From JACVRW01 sp963771715 (GTDB taxonomy: Bacteria; Actinomycetota; Thermoleophilia; Solirubrobacterales; Thermoleophilaceae): 64,000 nt of DNA. Below the pieces are notes generated by a model that worked only from the letters and a program-made list of their open reading frames with translations, was not told the origin of the DNA and did no database searches. The position numbers were made by a program, and so were the translations under genes. Location of the stretch: the NCBI GenBank assembly GCA_963771715.1, contig CAVYUQ010000012.1, positions 29,626-93,625 of the forward strand, read 5' to 3'. This document shows, in pieces, positions 35,396 to 42,685 of this stretch (positions within the stretch are counted from its first letter, which is position 1; the number at the start of each line of letters is the position of its first letter).

Positions 35396-35625
35396 TCGAC
35401 GACGTCGACGAGCACCCGGTGGCCATCCCGGACGGCGCTGGCCTTGACGACCGTTCGGAGCGCGGCGACGGTGCGCCCGCCGCGGCCGATCACCTTGCCG
35501 GCGTCGTCATCGGCCACATGCAGCTCCAGCACGATCGTGCCGTCGTCCTCCTCGAACGACTCCACGCTGACCTCGTCCGGACGGTCGACGAGCGACCGGG
35601 CGAGGTACTCGAGGAGCTCCTCCAC
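35392..35625 (-). CDS. KH-domain RNA-binding protein (YlqC/KhpA type)
   Basis: 77 residues, a single KH domain with GKVIGRGGRTVAALRTVV (GxxG loop) and a C-terminal VLVDVVD strand. KhpA proteins bind RNA and influence cell division and envelope growth in Gram-positives. GTG 35625 overlaps the rpsP stop by one base (GTAG). The rpsP-khpA-rimM-trmD order is standard. Confidence 0.93.
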   Translation of the reverse strand: MEELLEYLARSLVDRPDEVSVESFEEDDGTIVLELHVADDDAGKVIGRGGRTVAALRTVVKASAVRDGHRVLVDVVD

Positions 35626-35957
35626 TACTCCGCCGGAGCGGCCGACTCAGGCTCGGGCTCGGCGGCCGGCGCCGGCTCGGGCTCGGGTGCCGGCTCGGCG
35701 ACCGCGGCGGGCGGCGTGCCCTTCGACTGCGCCCGGACGAGCTGCTTGACCGTGTTGGTCGGCTGTGCGCCGCGCGCGAGCCAGTGCTGCAGGCGCTCCT
35801 CGTCGATCACGATCGTGGAGGGCTCGGTCTGCGGGTTGTAGTGGCCGATCGTCTCGATGAAGCGGCCATCGCGCGGCGAGCGCTGGTCGGAGACGACCAC
35901 GCGCCAGATCGGGTTCTTCTTGCTCCCCACGCGGGTGAGGCGGACTCGTACGGACAT
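35625..35957 (-). CDS. rpsP: 30S ribosomal protein S16 with acidic Pro/Ala tail
   Basis: 110 residues. Residues 1-78 are S16 (MSVRVRLTRVGSKKNPIWRV, GRFIETIGHYNPQ, WLARGAQPTNTVKQLV). The last 30 residues are a Glu/Pro/Ala repeat (EPAPEPEPAPAAEPEPES) not found in short S16 proteins. It starts the ribosome-maturation gene run and lies 12 bases after ffh. Confidence 0.95.
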   Translation of the reverse strand: MSVRVRLTRVGSKKNPIWRVVVSDQRSPRDGRFIETIGHYNPQTEPSTIVIDEERLQHWLARGAQPTNTVKQLVRAQSKGTPPAAVAEPAPEPEPAPAAEPEPESAAPAE

Positions 35958-35969
35958 AGGGCGGGGAGG

Positions 35970-37298
35970 TTAGCGACCGCCGGCCAACTGCTGCAGCGAC
36001 GGCATCTTGCCCTGCGCCACCTGCTTCATGACCTTCTTCATCTGGCCGAACTGCTTCACGAGCTGCGACACCGCCTGCACGGAGGTCCCCGACCCGCGCG
36101 CGATCCGGCGCCGGCGCGACCCGTCGATGATCTTCGGGTTCGCCCGCTCCTCCGGCGTCATCGAGCGGATGATCGCCTCGAGGCGGTCCAGCTCCTTCTC
36201 GTCCACGTTCAGCGAGCCGAGCTGGCTCCCGATCCCCGGCATCATCTTGAGCAGCGAGCCGAGCGGGCCCATGTTGCGCACCTGCTGCATCTGCTCGAGG
36301 AAGTCGTCGAGCGTGAACTGCTCCTTGCGGATCTTCTTCTCGAGCTCCTGCGCCTGGCGCTCGTCCATCTGGCGCTCGGCCTTCTCGACGAGCGTCATCA
36401 CGTCGCCCATGCCGAGGATCCGCTGCGCCATGCGGTCCGGGTGGAAGCGCTCGAAGTCGCCGAGCTTCTCGCCCGTGGACGCGTAGAGGATCGGCTTGCC
36501 GGTGACCGCCTTGACCGACAGCGCGGCGCCGCCGCGGGCGTCGCCGTCGAGCTTGGAGAGGATCACGCCGTCGAAGTTCGCGGTCTCGGCGAACTGCTCC
36601 GCCACGTTCACCGCGTCCTGGCCGGTCATCGCGTCCACCACGAGCAGCACGTTGTGCGGCTTGGTGCGCTTCTTGATCTGGGCCAGCTCCTTCATCAACT
36701 CCTCGTCGATGTGGAGCCGGCCGCTCGTGTCGATGATCAGCGCGTCGCGGCGGTCCTGCTTCGCCTGGTCGAGCGCCCACTCTGCGATGTCGACCGGATC
36801 GCGGCCAGTGCCCTGCTCGTACACATGCGCGCCCGCCTGGGCGCCGACCTTGATCAGCTGGTCCACCGCGGCGGGCCGGTACACGTCGCACGCGGCCACC
36901 GCCACGTCCATCCCGTGCTCCTCGCGCAGGTGGCGCGCCAGCTTGCCGGCGGCGGTGGTCTTGCCCGAGCCCTGAAGGCCGGCCATCAGCACCACGGTCG
37001 GCCCGGGCCGCGCCAGAGCGAGGTCGCGCCCGCTGCCGCCCATCAGCGAGGTGAGCTCGTCGGAGACGATTTTCACCACCTGCTGGCCGGGGTTCAGCGA
37101 CCCAAGCACGTCCGCCCCGAGCGCCCGCTCCTTGACCGCGGCCGTGAACTCCTTCACGACCTTGAAGTTCACGTCGGCCTCGAGCAGCGCCAGGCGCACC
37201 TGGCGCATCGCGGAATTGATGTCGTCCTCGGTCAGCTTGCCGCGCGAGCGGACGTCGTCGAGGGCGGCCTGAAGCCGGTCGGAGAGGGCGTCGAACAC
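35970..37298 (-). CDS. ffh: Signal recognition particle protein Ffh
   Basis: 442 residues from GTG 37298. N and G domains: Walker A GLQGSGKTTAAGKLA, DVYRPAAVDQL, IDTSGRLHIDEELM, TKxD-like SKLDGDARGGAAL. The M domain binds 4.5S RNA (RIARGSGTSVQAVSQLVKQF) and ends in a Met-rich tail. It targets nascent membrane proteins and works with FtsY (40899). It lies 12 bases before rpsP. Confidence 0.97.
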   Translation of the reverse strand: MFDALSDRLQAALDDVRSRGKLTEDDINSAMRQVRLALLEADVNFKVVKEFTAAVKERALGADVLGSLNPGQQVVKIVSDELTSLMGGSGRDLALARPGPTVVLMAGLQGSGKTTAAGKLARHLREEHGMDVAVAACDVYRPAAVDQLIKVGAQAGAHVYEQGTGRDPVDIAEWALDQAKQDRRDALIIDTSGRLHIDEELMKELAQIKKRTKPHNVLLVVDAMTGQDAVNVAEQFAETANFDGVILSKLDGDARGGAALSVKAVTGKPILYASTGEKLGDFERFHPDRMAQRILGMGDVMTLVEKAERQMDERQAQELEKKIRKEQFTLDDFLEQMQQVRNMGPLGSLLKMMPGIGSQLGSLNVDEKELDRLEAIIRSMTPEERANPKIIDGSRRRRIARGSGTSVQAVSQLVKQFGQMKKVMKQVAQGKMPSLQQLAGGR

Positions 37299-37329
37299 TC
37301 AGGAGAGGCTAGCTGTACCGTGGCCTTCC

Positions 37330-37779
37330 GTGGACAAGCGCCGCCTCTCCACGTTCGCCTCGGCCAAGCTGCTCAACCCGCTCGTTAGGGCCGCGGCGCG
37401 CCGCGGCCTGCCCCTTCCGGGCTACGTGCTCCTCGAGACGACCGGACGCCGCAGCGGCCAGCCGCGCCAGGTGCCGGTCGGAAAGGCGCTCGAGGGGAAC
37501 ACCCTGTGGATCGTGGCCGAGCACGGCTTGCGGGCGGCGTACGTGCGGAACATCCAGGCGAATCCGCGCGTGCGGGTGCGGATCGGGCGCCGCTGGCGGC
37601 ATGGCACCGCGCAGGTGCTGGAGGACGACGACTGGCGCGAGCGTCAGCGCCGGATTCCGAACCGGTTCAACTCAGCGGTGGTCCGTGCGATGGGCACGGA
37701 GCAGGTCACTGTGCGGGTGGATCTTGATCCGCCTTCGGCTTCGGGAGCGCCTGGCTCAGCTGGCCCAGCGCCGCGGTGA
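37330..37779 (+). CDS. Deazaflavin (F420)-dependent nitroreductase family protein (Ddn-like)
   Basis: 149 residues from GTG 37330. LLETTGRRSGQPRQVPVG and EHGLRAAYVRNIQANPRVRVRIG match the split-barrel Ddn/DUF385 family, which often binds F420. The 3' end overlaps the convergent SPFH gene by 74 bases (37706-37779), so the last 25 residues (PSASGAPGSAGPAPR) may be an artefact of a missing stop. It is divergent from ffh with a gap of 31 bases. Confidence 0.85.
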   Translation: MDKRRLSTFASAKLLNPLVRAAARRGLPLPGYVLLETTGRRSGQPRQVPVGKALEGNTLWIVAEHGLRAAYVRNIQANPRVRVRIGRRWRHGTAQVLEDDDWRERQRRIPNRFNSAVVRAMGTEQVTVRVDLDPPSASGAPGSAGPAPR

Positions 37780-38599
37780 CCTCGCTCGGGATGATCCAGA
37801 CCTTGTTCGACTCGCCCTGCGCGATCTGCGGCAGCACCTGGAGGTACTGGTAGGCGAGCAGCTTCGGGTCGGCGTCGCCGCGGTGGATCGCGTCGAACAC
37901 CGTCTCGATCGCCTTGGACTGGCCCTCGGCCTCGAGGATCTGGGCCTCCCGCCGCCCCTCGGCGCGCAGGATCGCGCTCTGCTTCTCCCCTTCGGCGGTC
38001 AGGATCTGCGACTGCTTCACGCCCTCCGCCGTCAGGATCGCGGCGCGCCGGTCGCGCTCGGCGCGCATCTGCTTCTCCATCGCCTCCTGGATCGAGGCCG
38101 GCGGATCCACCGCCTTCAGCTCGACCCGGTTCACGCGGATGCCCCACTTGCCGGTGGCCTCGTCCAGCACGTGCCGAAGCGCGGCGCTGATGTTGTCGCG
38201 AGAGGTGAGCGTGTCCTCCAGCGTCATCCCGCCGATCACGTTTCGCAGTGTGGTGACGGTGAGCTGCTCGATCGCGCCGATGTAGTTCTGGATCTCGTAA
38301 CTGGCCGCCTTCGGGTCGGTCACCTGGAAGTAGATGACCGTGTCGATGTTGATCACCAGGTTGTCCTCGGTGATCACCGGCTGCGGCGGGAACGAGACGA
38401 CCGTCTCGCGCAGATCGATCAGCGGCCTGACCCGGTCCACGTATGGGATCACGAGCGCCAGCCCCGCGTCGAGCGTGCGGTTGTAGCGCCCCAGCCGCTC
38501 GACGATGCCGGCGCGAGCCTGCGGGACGATCCGAATCGCCCGCGCAAGCGTGATCAGCACGACCAGGGCGACGACTCCGAGCACGATCAGCGTGGCCAT
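37706..38599 (-). CDS. SPFH/Band 7 (stomatin/QmcA-like) membrane protein
   Basis: 297 residues. N-terminal membrane helix MATLIVLGVVALVVLITLA, then the Band 7 domain with VERLGRYNRTLDAGLALVIP and TLRNVIGGMTLEDTLTSRD, and a coiled coil of AEGEKQSAILRAEGRREAQ repeats (about 175-225). Band 7 proteins form membrane microdomain scaffolds and guard proteases. It is paired with an NfeD-like gene 16 bases upstream, the usual partner. Confidence 0.92.
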   Translation of the reverse strand: MATLIVLGVVALVVLITLARAIRIVPQARAGIVERLGRYNRTLDAGLALVIPYVDRVRPLIDLRETVVSFPPQPVITEDNLVINIDTVIYFQVTDPKAASYEIQNYIGAIEQLTVTTLRNVIGGMTLEDTLTSRDNISAALRHVLDEATGKWGIRVNRVELKAVDPPASIQEAMEKQMRAERDRRAAILTAEGVKQSQILTAEGEKQSAILRAEGRREAQILEAEGQSKAIETVFDAIHRGDADPKLLAYQYLQVLPQIAQGESNKVWIIPSEVTAALGQLSQALPKPKADQDPPAQ

Positions 38600-38615
38600 G
38601 TGGGCCCCATTCCTC

Positions 38616-39041
38616 TCATTCGGCGACGAGCGCGGTGGCGCCGTCGATCTTCATGACCTCGACCCGGGCGCCCGGCTCGAACGAGGCCTCCTCGTCGTAG
38701 GCGCGAGCCGTCCAGATTTCTCCGCCGATCTTCACGCACCCGCCGTTGGCGTCCACGCGCTCGACCACCGTGGCCGGCCCGCCCACCAGCGCGGCGGTGC
38801 CGGTGCGGATCCGGGCCGGCGTGCGCAGGTGGCGCCGGGCGATCGGCCGCAGCACGCCCAGCGAGGCCAGCGAGGCGGCGATGAAGACGATCCAGCTCGC
38901 CGCCAGCCCGCCGCCGGCAAGGGAGACGACGGCCGCCAGCACGGCGGCGATCGCGATCGGCCCCAGGAAGAAGCCCATCGTGAAGATCTCGCCCACTGCG
39001 AGCGCCCCGGCCGCGATTATCCACCAGACCCACTCTTCCAT
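38616..39041 (-). CDS. NfeD-like membrane protein
   Basis: 141 residues. Three or four membrane helices (IIAAGALAVGEIFTMGFFLG, IAVLAAVVSL, IVFIAASLASLGVL), then a C-terminal OB-fold NfeD domain (GPATVVERVDANGGCVKIGGE, ARVEVMKIDGATALV). Short NfeD proteins pair with SPFH proteins. Its start overlaps the end of the rhamnose-reductase-like gene by 25 bases. Confidence 0.88.
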   Translation of the reverse strand: MEEWVWWIIAAGALAVGEIFTMGFFLGPIAIAAVLAAVVSLAGGGLAASWIVFIAASLASLGVLRPIARRHLRTPARIRTGTAALVGGPATVVERVDANGGCVKIGGEIWTARAYDEEASFEPGARVEVMKIDGATALVAE

Positions 39042-39817
39042 TCCCTACCGATCCTAGCCAGGACCCCGGGCAGCTGAGTGCTCAGCAGCCCGCGCGCACG
39101 GCTCGAGTCGAGTACGCAGTTGGCGGCCCGCTCGAGGCCGGACCCGCTGAGGCTGCCACGGCGCAGGCGGGCCGACGACTCGCCATGGGCCTCCGCGATC
39201 GCGCAGGCGAGCCGGTAGCGGCTCACCGGCTCGGCGCCGGCCACGTGTAGGATTCCGGCCAGCTCCATCCCCGCGAGCTCGAGCAGCGCCGCGGCGAGGT
39301 CGGACACCAGGACCGGCGAGCGCCACTCGTCTTCGAAGAAGGTCATCTCGCGCTCTCCACGGGCGGCCTCGAGGACCGCCTGCTCGGCGCGGCCGGGCCG
39401 CTCGCGGCCCACGAGCAGCGACGTGCGAACCACCAGCACGTCCGGGTGCAGCTCCAGCACGCGCCGCTCGGCCTCGAGCTTCGAGCGGCCGTAGTCGTCA
39501 AGCGGGTTGGGCTCGTCGTCCTCGGTGTAGGCCGTGCTGGCGCGGCCGTCGAAGACGAGGTCGGTCGAGATGTGGATCAGGCGCGCACCGGCCTCGGCCG
39601 CCGCCGCGGCCACCGCCGCCGAGCCGTCCGAGTTCACCCGCGGGTCGTCCTGGCGGTAGGCGGTGTGGATCACGGCGGAGGGCTGCACCGCCTCGAAGCC
39701 GCGCCGCACGGCGGCCGGGTCGAGCAGCTCGAGACGAGGGTGCGCCGCCGTGGCACCCGCCTGGCGGACGAGCTCGCCGCCGAGATAGCCGGTGCCGCCC
39801 GTGATGAGGAGCGTCAA
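39017..39817 (-). CDS. dTDP-4-dehydrorhamnose reductase-like (RmlD) SDR protein
   Basis: About 266 residues from TTG 39817. GGTGYLGGELVRQAG (Rossmann motif), HISTDLVFDG (Thr/Ser), YGRSKLEAE (YxxxK) and VVRTSLLVGRER match RmlD/RfbD, which makes dTDP-L-rhamnose. No other rhamnose genes are near, so another sugar or cofactor substrate is possible. TTGA overlap with the upstream PLP enzyme shows coupling. Confidence 0.85.
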   Translation of the reverse strand: MTLLITGGTGYLGGELVRQAGATAAHPRLELLDPAAVRRGFEAVQPSAVIHTAYRQDDPRVNSDGSAAVAAAAAEAGARLIHISTDLVFDGRASTAYTEDDEPNPLDDYGRSKLEAERRVLELHPDVLVVRTSLLVGRERPGRAEQAVLEAARGEREMTFFEDEWRSPVLVSDLAAALLELAGMELAGILHVAGAEPVSRYRLACAIAEAHGESSARLRRGSLSGSGLERAANCVLDSSRARGLLSTQLPGVLARIGREWKSGSGG

Positions 39818-40902
39818 GCGTTCAGCGCCTGCTCGACGTCGGCCAGCAGGTCCGACGTCTCCTCGCAGCCGGCCGAGAGCCGGATGAAGCCCTCCGGCAC
39901 GGCGTCGCCGCCCCAGCGGGCGCGGCGCTCCGCGCTCGTGTGGACGCTGCCGAAGCTGGTGGCGTCGATCACGAGCCGGGCGGCCGCGAGGAAGCGCTCG
40001 GCGCGCTCCTCGGAGCCGAGGTCGAACGAGACCACCGCGCCGTAGCCGCGCATCTGGCGCCGCGCGACCTCGTGGCCCGGGTCGCTCGGCAGCCCCGGGT
40101 AGCGCACCGCCTCCACGTCTTCGCGCGCCGCGAGCAGCCGGGCGATCGCGATCGCGTTGTCGCAGCCGCGCTCCAGCCGCAGCGCGAGCGTGGGCAGCGA
40201 GCGGTGCGCGAGCCAGGTCTCGAAGGGACCCGGGATCGCGCCGGCGAAACGGCGCCAATGGCGGAGCGACTCGGCGCGCTCGGCATCGCGCGTGGTCACG
40301 TAGCCCAGGAGCAGGTCGGCGTGGCCGCTCATCTGCTTGGTCGCGCTGGTGAGGACGAAGTCGGCGCCGAGCTCGAGCGGCTGTTGGAGGAGCGGGCCGG
40401 CGGTGGTGTTGTCCACGACCGTCGTCACGTCGCGGGCCAGCGCCGCGATGTCGTAGACCTCGAGCATCGGGTTGGAGGGCGACTCGAGCCACAGGAGGTC
40501 CGCGCCCTCCGATGCGCCGGCGAGCTCCGCCGGCGGGGCGAGCCGCAGCTCCACGCCGTTCGGCGCGATGTAGGTCTCGGCGAGCGCCCGGACGCCGTGG
40601 TAGCAGCCGGAGTCCATCGCGATCACCGACCCGGGCTTCACCTGCGTGATCAGAAGCGCGGCGGCGGCGGCCATGCCGGACGAGAACAGGACCGCCTCGG
40701 CGTTCTCGAGGCTGCCGACCGCGTCCTCGTAGCGGGTCCACGTGGGATTCCCGTAACGCGTGTAGGCGTGAGGCGCGGCGTAGGGGTCGCCGGTCACGTG
40801 GAACGGCGCCGCGAACACCGGCCCGGGCAGGAAGGGCTCGCCCTGCTCCGGCTGAGGCAGGCCGGCTCTGACCACCCGCGTTCCCGGCCCCGGCTCGCTC
40901 AC
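39814..40902 (-). CDS. Cys/Met metabolism PLP-dependent enzyme
   Basis: 362 residues from GTG 40902. The PLP lysine lies in TSATKQMSGHADLLLGYV, with YGNPTWTRYEDAVGSLENA, FSSGMAAAAALL and LEVYDI. This family includes cystathionine gamma-synthase, gamma-lyase and O-acetylhomoserine sulfhydrylase; motifs alone do not decide among them. It is coupled to ftsY by GTGA and to the SDR gene by TTGA. Confidence 0.9.
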   Translation of the reverse strand: MSEPGPGTRVVRAGLPQPEQGEPFLPGPVFAAPFHVTGDPYAAPHAYTRYGNPTWTRYEDAVGSLENAEAVLFSSGMAAAAALLITQVKPGSVIAMDSGCYHGVRALAETYIAPNGVELRLAPPAELAGASEGADLLWLESPSNPMLEVYDIAALARDVTTVVDNTTAGPLLQQPLELGADFVLTSATKQMSGHADLLLGYVTTRDAERAESLRHWRRFAGAIPGPFETWLAHRSLPTLALRLERGCDNAIAIARLLAAREDVEAVRYPGLPSDPGHEVARRQMRGYGAVVSFDLGSEERAERFLAAARLVIDATSFGSVHTSAERRARWGGDAVPEGFIRLSAGCEETSDLLADVEQALNA

Positions 40903-41894
40903 GGCTCCATGATCGCCTGTGCGAAGTCGTCGGGATCGAAGGGGCGCAGGTCCTCCAGTGCCTCGCCGATGCCGATCAGCTTCACCGGCACGCCCAGCTC
41001 CTGCGCGATCGCGAGCGCGATCCCGCCCTTCGCGGTGCCGTCCAGCTTCGTGAGCGCGATGCCGGTGACCTCCACGGCCTCTCGGAACAGCAGCGCCTGG
41101 CGCAGGCCGTTCTGGCCGGTGGTGGCGTCGATCGTGAGCAGCGTCTCGTGCGGCGCGCCCGGTGACTGGCGCTCGATCACGTTCCGCACCTTGCGCAGCT
41201 CGTCCATAAGGTGCTGCTGGGTGTGGAGGCGCCCGGCGGTGTCCACGATCACCACGTCGTGCCCGCGCGCCTTGGCCGCCTCGATGGCGTCGAAGACCAC
41301 CGCCCCCGGGTCCGAGCCCGCCTCGCCGCGCACGATCTCGCACCCGGCCCGCTCCGCCCAGAGCGTGAGCTGCTCCGCGGCCGCCGCGCGGAAGGTGTCG
41401 CCCGCTGCGAGCAGCACCGACCTACCGAGCTCCTTCTGGAGGTGCCACGCGATCTTCCCGACCGTGGTGGTCTTGCCGCTGCCGTTCACGCCCGTCACGA
41501 GGATCACGGTCGGGTGCTCGGTGAGCGGGATCGTGTCGCCCTCTACGCGCGCGGTGTCGGCCAGCAGCTCGCGCAGCCGCCTCGACAGCTCCTCCCCGCC
41601 CGTGAGCTCGCCGCTCTCGGCCTCGGTCTCCAGCCGCGCCACGATCCGGGCGGTCGTGGGAGCGCCAACGTCCGCGTAGATCAGCGTCTCCTCCAGCTTC
41701 TCGAACGCGGCGTCGTCGAGCGACTGGAAGACCGTGGTCTGGAGCTCGGCGCCGAAGGCCTCGCGCGTCTTCGACATGTTGTCGCGCAGGCGCCTGAAGA
41801 AACCGCGCCGCTCGGCGTCTCCGTCGGCGGCCCCAGCCTCGGGCTCCGAGGCCTCCTCACCGGTGTCGAACAGCTCTTGCCAGGTGCGCGCCAC
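40899..41894 (-). CDS. ftsY: Signal recognition particle receptor FtsY
   Basis: 331 residues. NG domain: GVNGSGKTTTVGKIA (Walker A), DTFRAAAAEQL, VDTAGRLHTQQHLM and TKLDGTAKGGIALA. A short acidic N-terminus (EASEPEAGAADGDAE) replaces the long A domain. It docks Ffh at the membrane. It is coupled with the PLP enzyme downstream. Confidence 0.96.
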   Translation of the reverse strand: MARTWQELFDTGEEASEPEAGAADGDAERRGFFRRLRDNMSKTREAFGAELQTTVFQSLDDAAFEKLEETLIYADVGAPTTARIVARLETEAESGELTGGEELSRRLRELLADTARVEGDTIPLTEHPTVILVTGVNGSGKTTTVGKIAWHLQKELGRSVLLAAGDTFRAAAAEQLTLWAERAGCEIVRGEAGSDPGAVVFDAIEAAKARGHDVVIVDTAGRLHTQQHLMDELRKVRNVIERQSPGAPHETLLTIDATTGQNGLRQALLFREAVEVTGIALTKLDGTAKGGIALAIAQELGVPVKLIGIGEALEDLRPFDPDDFAQAIMEP

Positions 41895-41948
41895 GAGGAC
41901 GCGGAGGATAGGGACGCCCGGGGGCGAGGCGTCCCTACCCCAGCGGTG

Positions 41949-42596
41949 CTACGGAGTGTCCGGCTCGGGCTCCTCGACGGGCTCGTCGACCGGCTCGTCC
42001 GGCTTCACGACGTCGGGGTCGCTGCAGCTCGGCACGAAGCGGGCGACGCACGGGTCCGCGAGCGACTCGTCGTCGCAGCCGCTCAGGTTCGCCGCGCAGA
42101 CGTTCTCCTTCGGCGTGCCCTTCGGGTACTTCACGTGCTCGCAGCCGCCGTCCTCGCCCTCCTCGCCGTCGGAGAGCTCGGATGCCTCCACGCCGGCGAC
42201 GACGTCGTCGTTGCGGCCGAGCAGCACGGTGTCCTCCCCGGTGCCGCACGCCACCTCGTCCCCGTCGCCGCCGTCGCCGCGCGCGTTGATGCGGTCGTTG
42301 CCGGGGCCGCCGTCCAGGTAGTCGTTGTCCTGGCCGCCCTTCAGCTTGTCGCTGCCGGCGCCGCCCAGCAGCGTGTCGTCGCCCCTGCCGCCGCGCAGCC
42401 GGTCGTTGCCGCCGCCGCCGTCCACCATGTCGTCGCCGCCCCGGGCGTACACCTTGTTGCTGCCGTCGCCCATGGTGAGCTCGTCCGAGCCCTTCGTCCC
42501 CGGAATGCCGATCTGCTCGTGCGCGAAGGCCACGGTGGCCGCGCACAGCATGATCAGCCCGGCGACCAGCGCCAGAAAAGTCGTCTTGCCCCTCAC
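41949..42596 (-). CDS. Secreted RTX-type calcium-binding repeat protein
   Basis: 215 residues from GTG 42596, with GGAGG about 8 bases upstream. Signal peptide TTFLALVAGLIMLCAATVAFA. Five or more glycine-rich nonapeptides (GGGGNDRLRG, GGRGDDTLLG, GGAGSDKLKG, GGPGNDRI) form a short beta-roll of the hemolysin type, which folds on calcium outside the cell. The C-terminal half has two cysteine pairs and an acidic Pro tail (EPVDEPVEEPEPDTP). No type I secretion genes are nearby, so export is by Sec. Confidence 0.85.
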   Translation of the reverse strand: MRGKTTFLALVAGLIMLCAATVAFAHEQIGIPGTKGSDELTMGDGSNKVYARGGDDMVDGGGGNDRLRGGRGDDTLLGGAGSDKLKGGQDNDYLDGGPGNDRINARGDGGDGDEVACGTGEDTVLLGRNDDVVAGVEASELSDGEEGEDGGCEHVKYPKGTPKENVCAANLSGCDDESLADPCVARFVPSCSDPDVVKPDEPVDEPVEEPEPDTP

Positions 42597-42685
42597 TTCC
42601 GCACCTCCGTTGGTCTGATCCCCCAGAAAGGAGGTCGGCGGAGTGGGCGAATTCCTGTAGCCGGAGGCGCTTTTCCCGGACGCCG

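Noticed and set aside
42600..42685. Terminator in the smc to RTX-protein gap
   Set aside because: The 89-base gap has only weak GC pairing and a short TTTT not placed after a stem.
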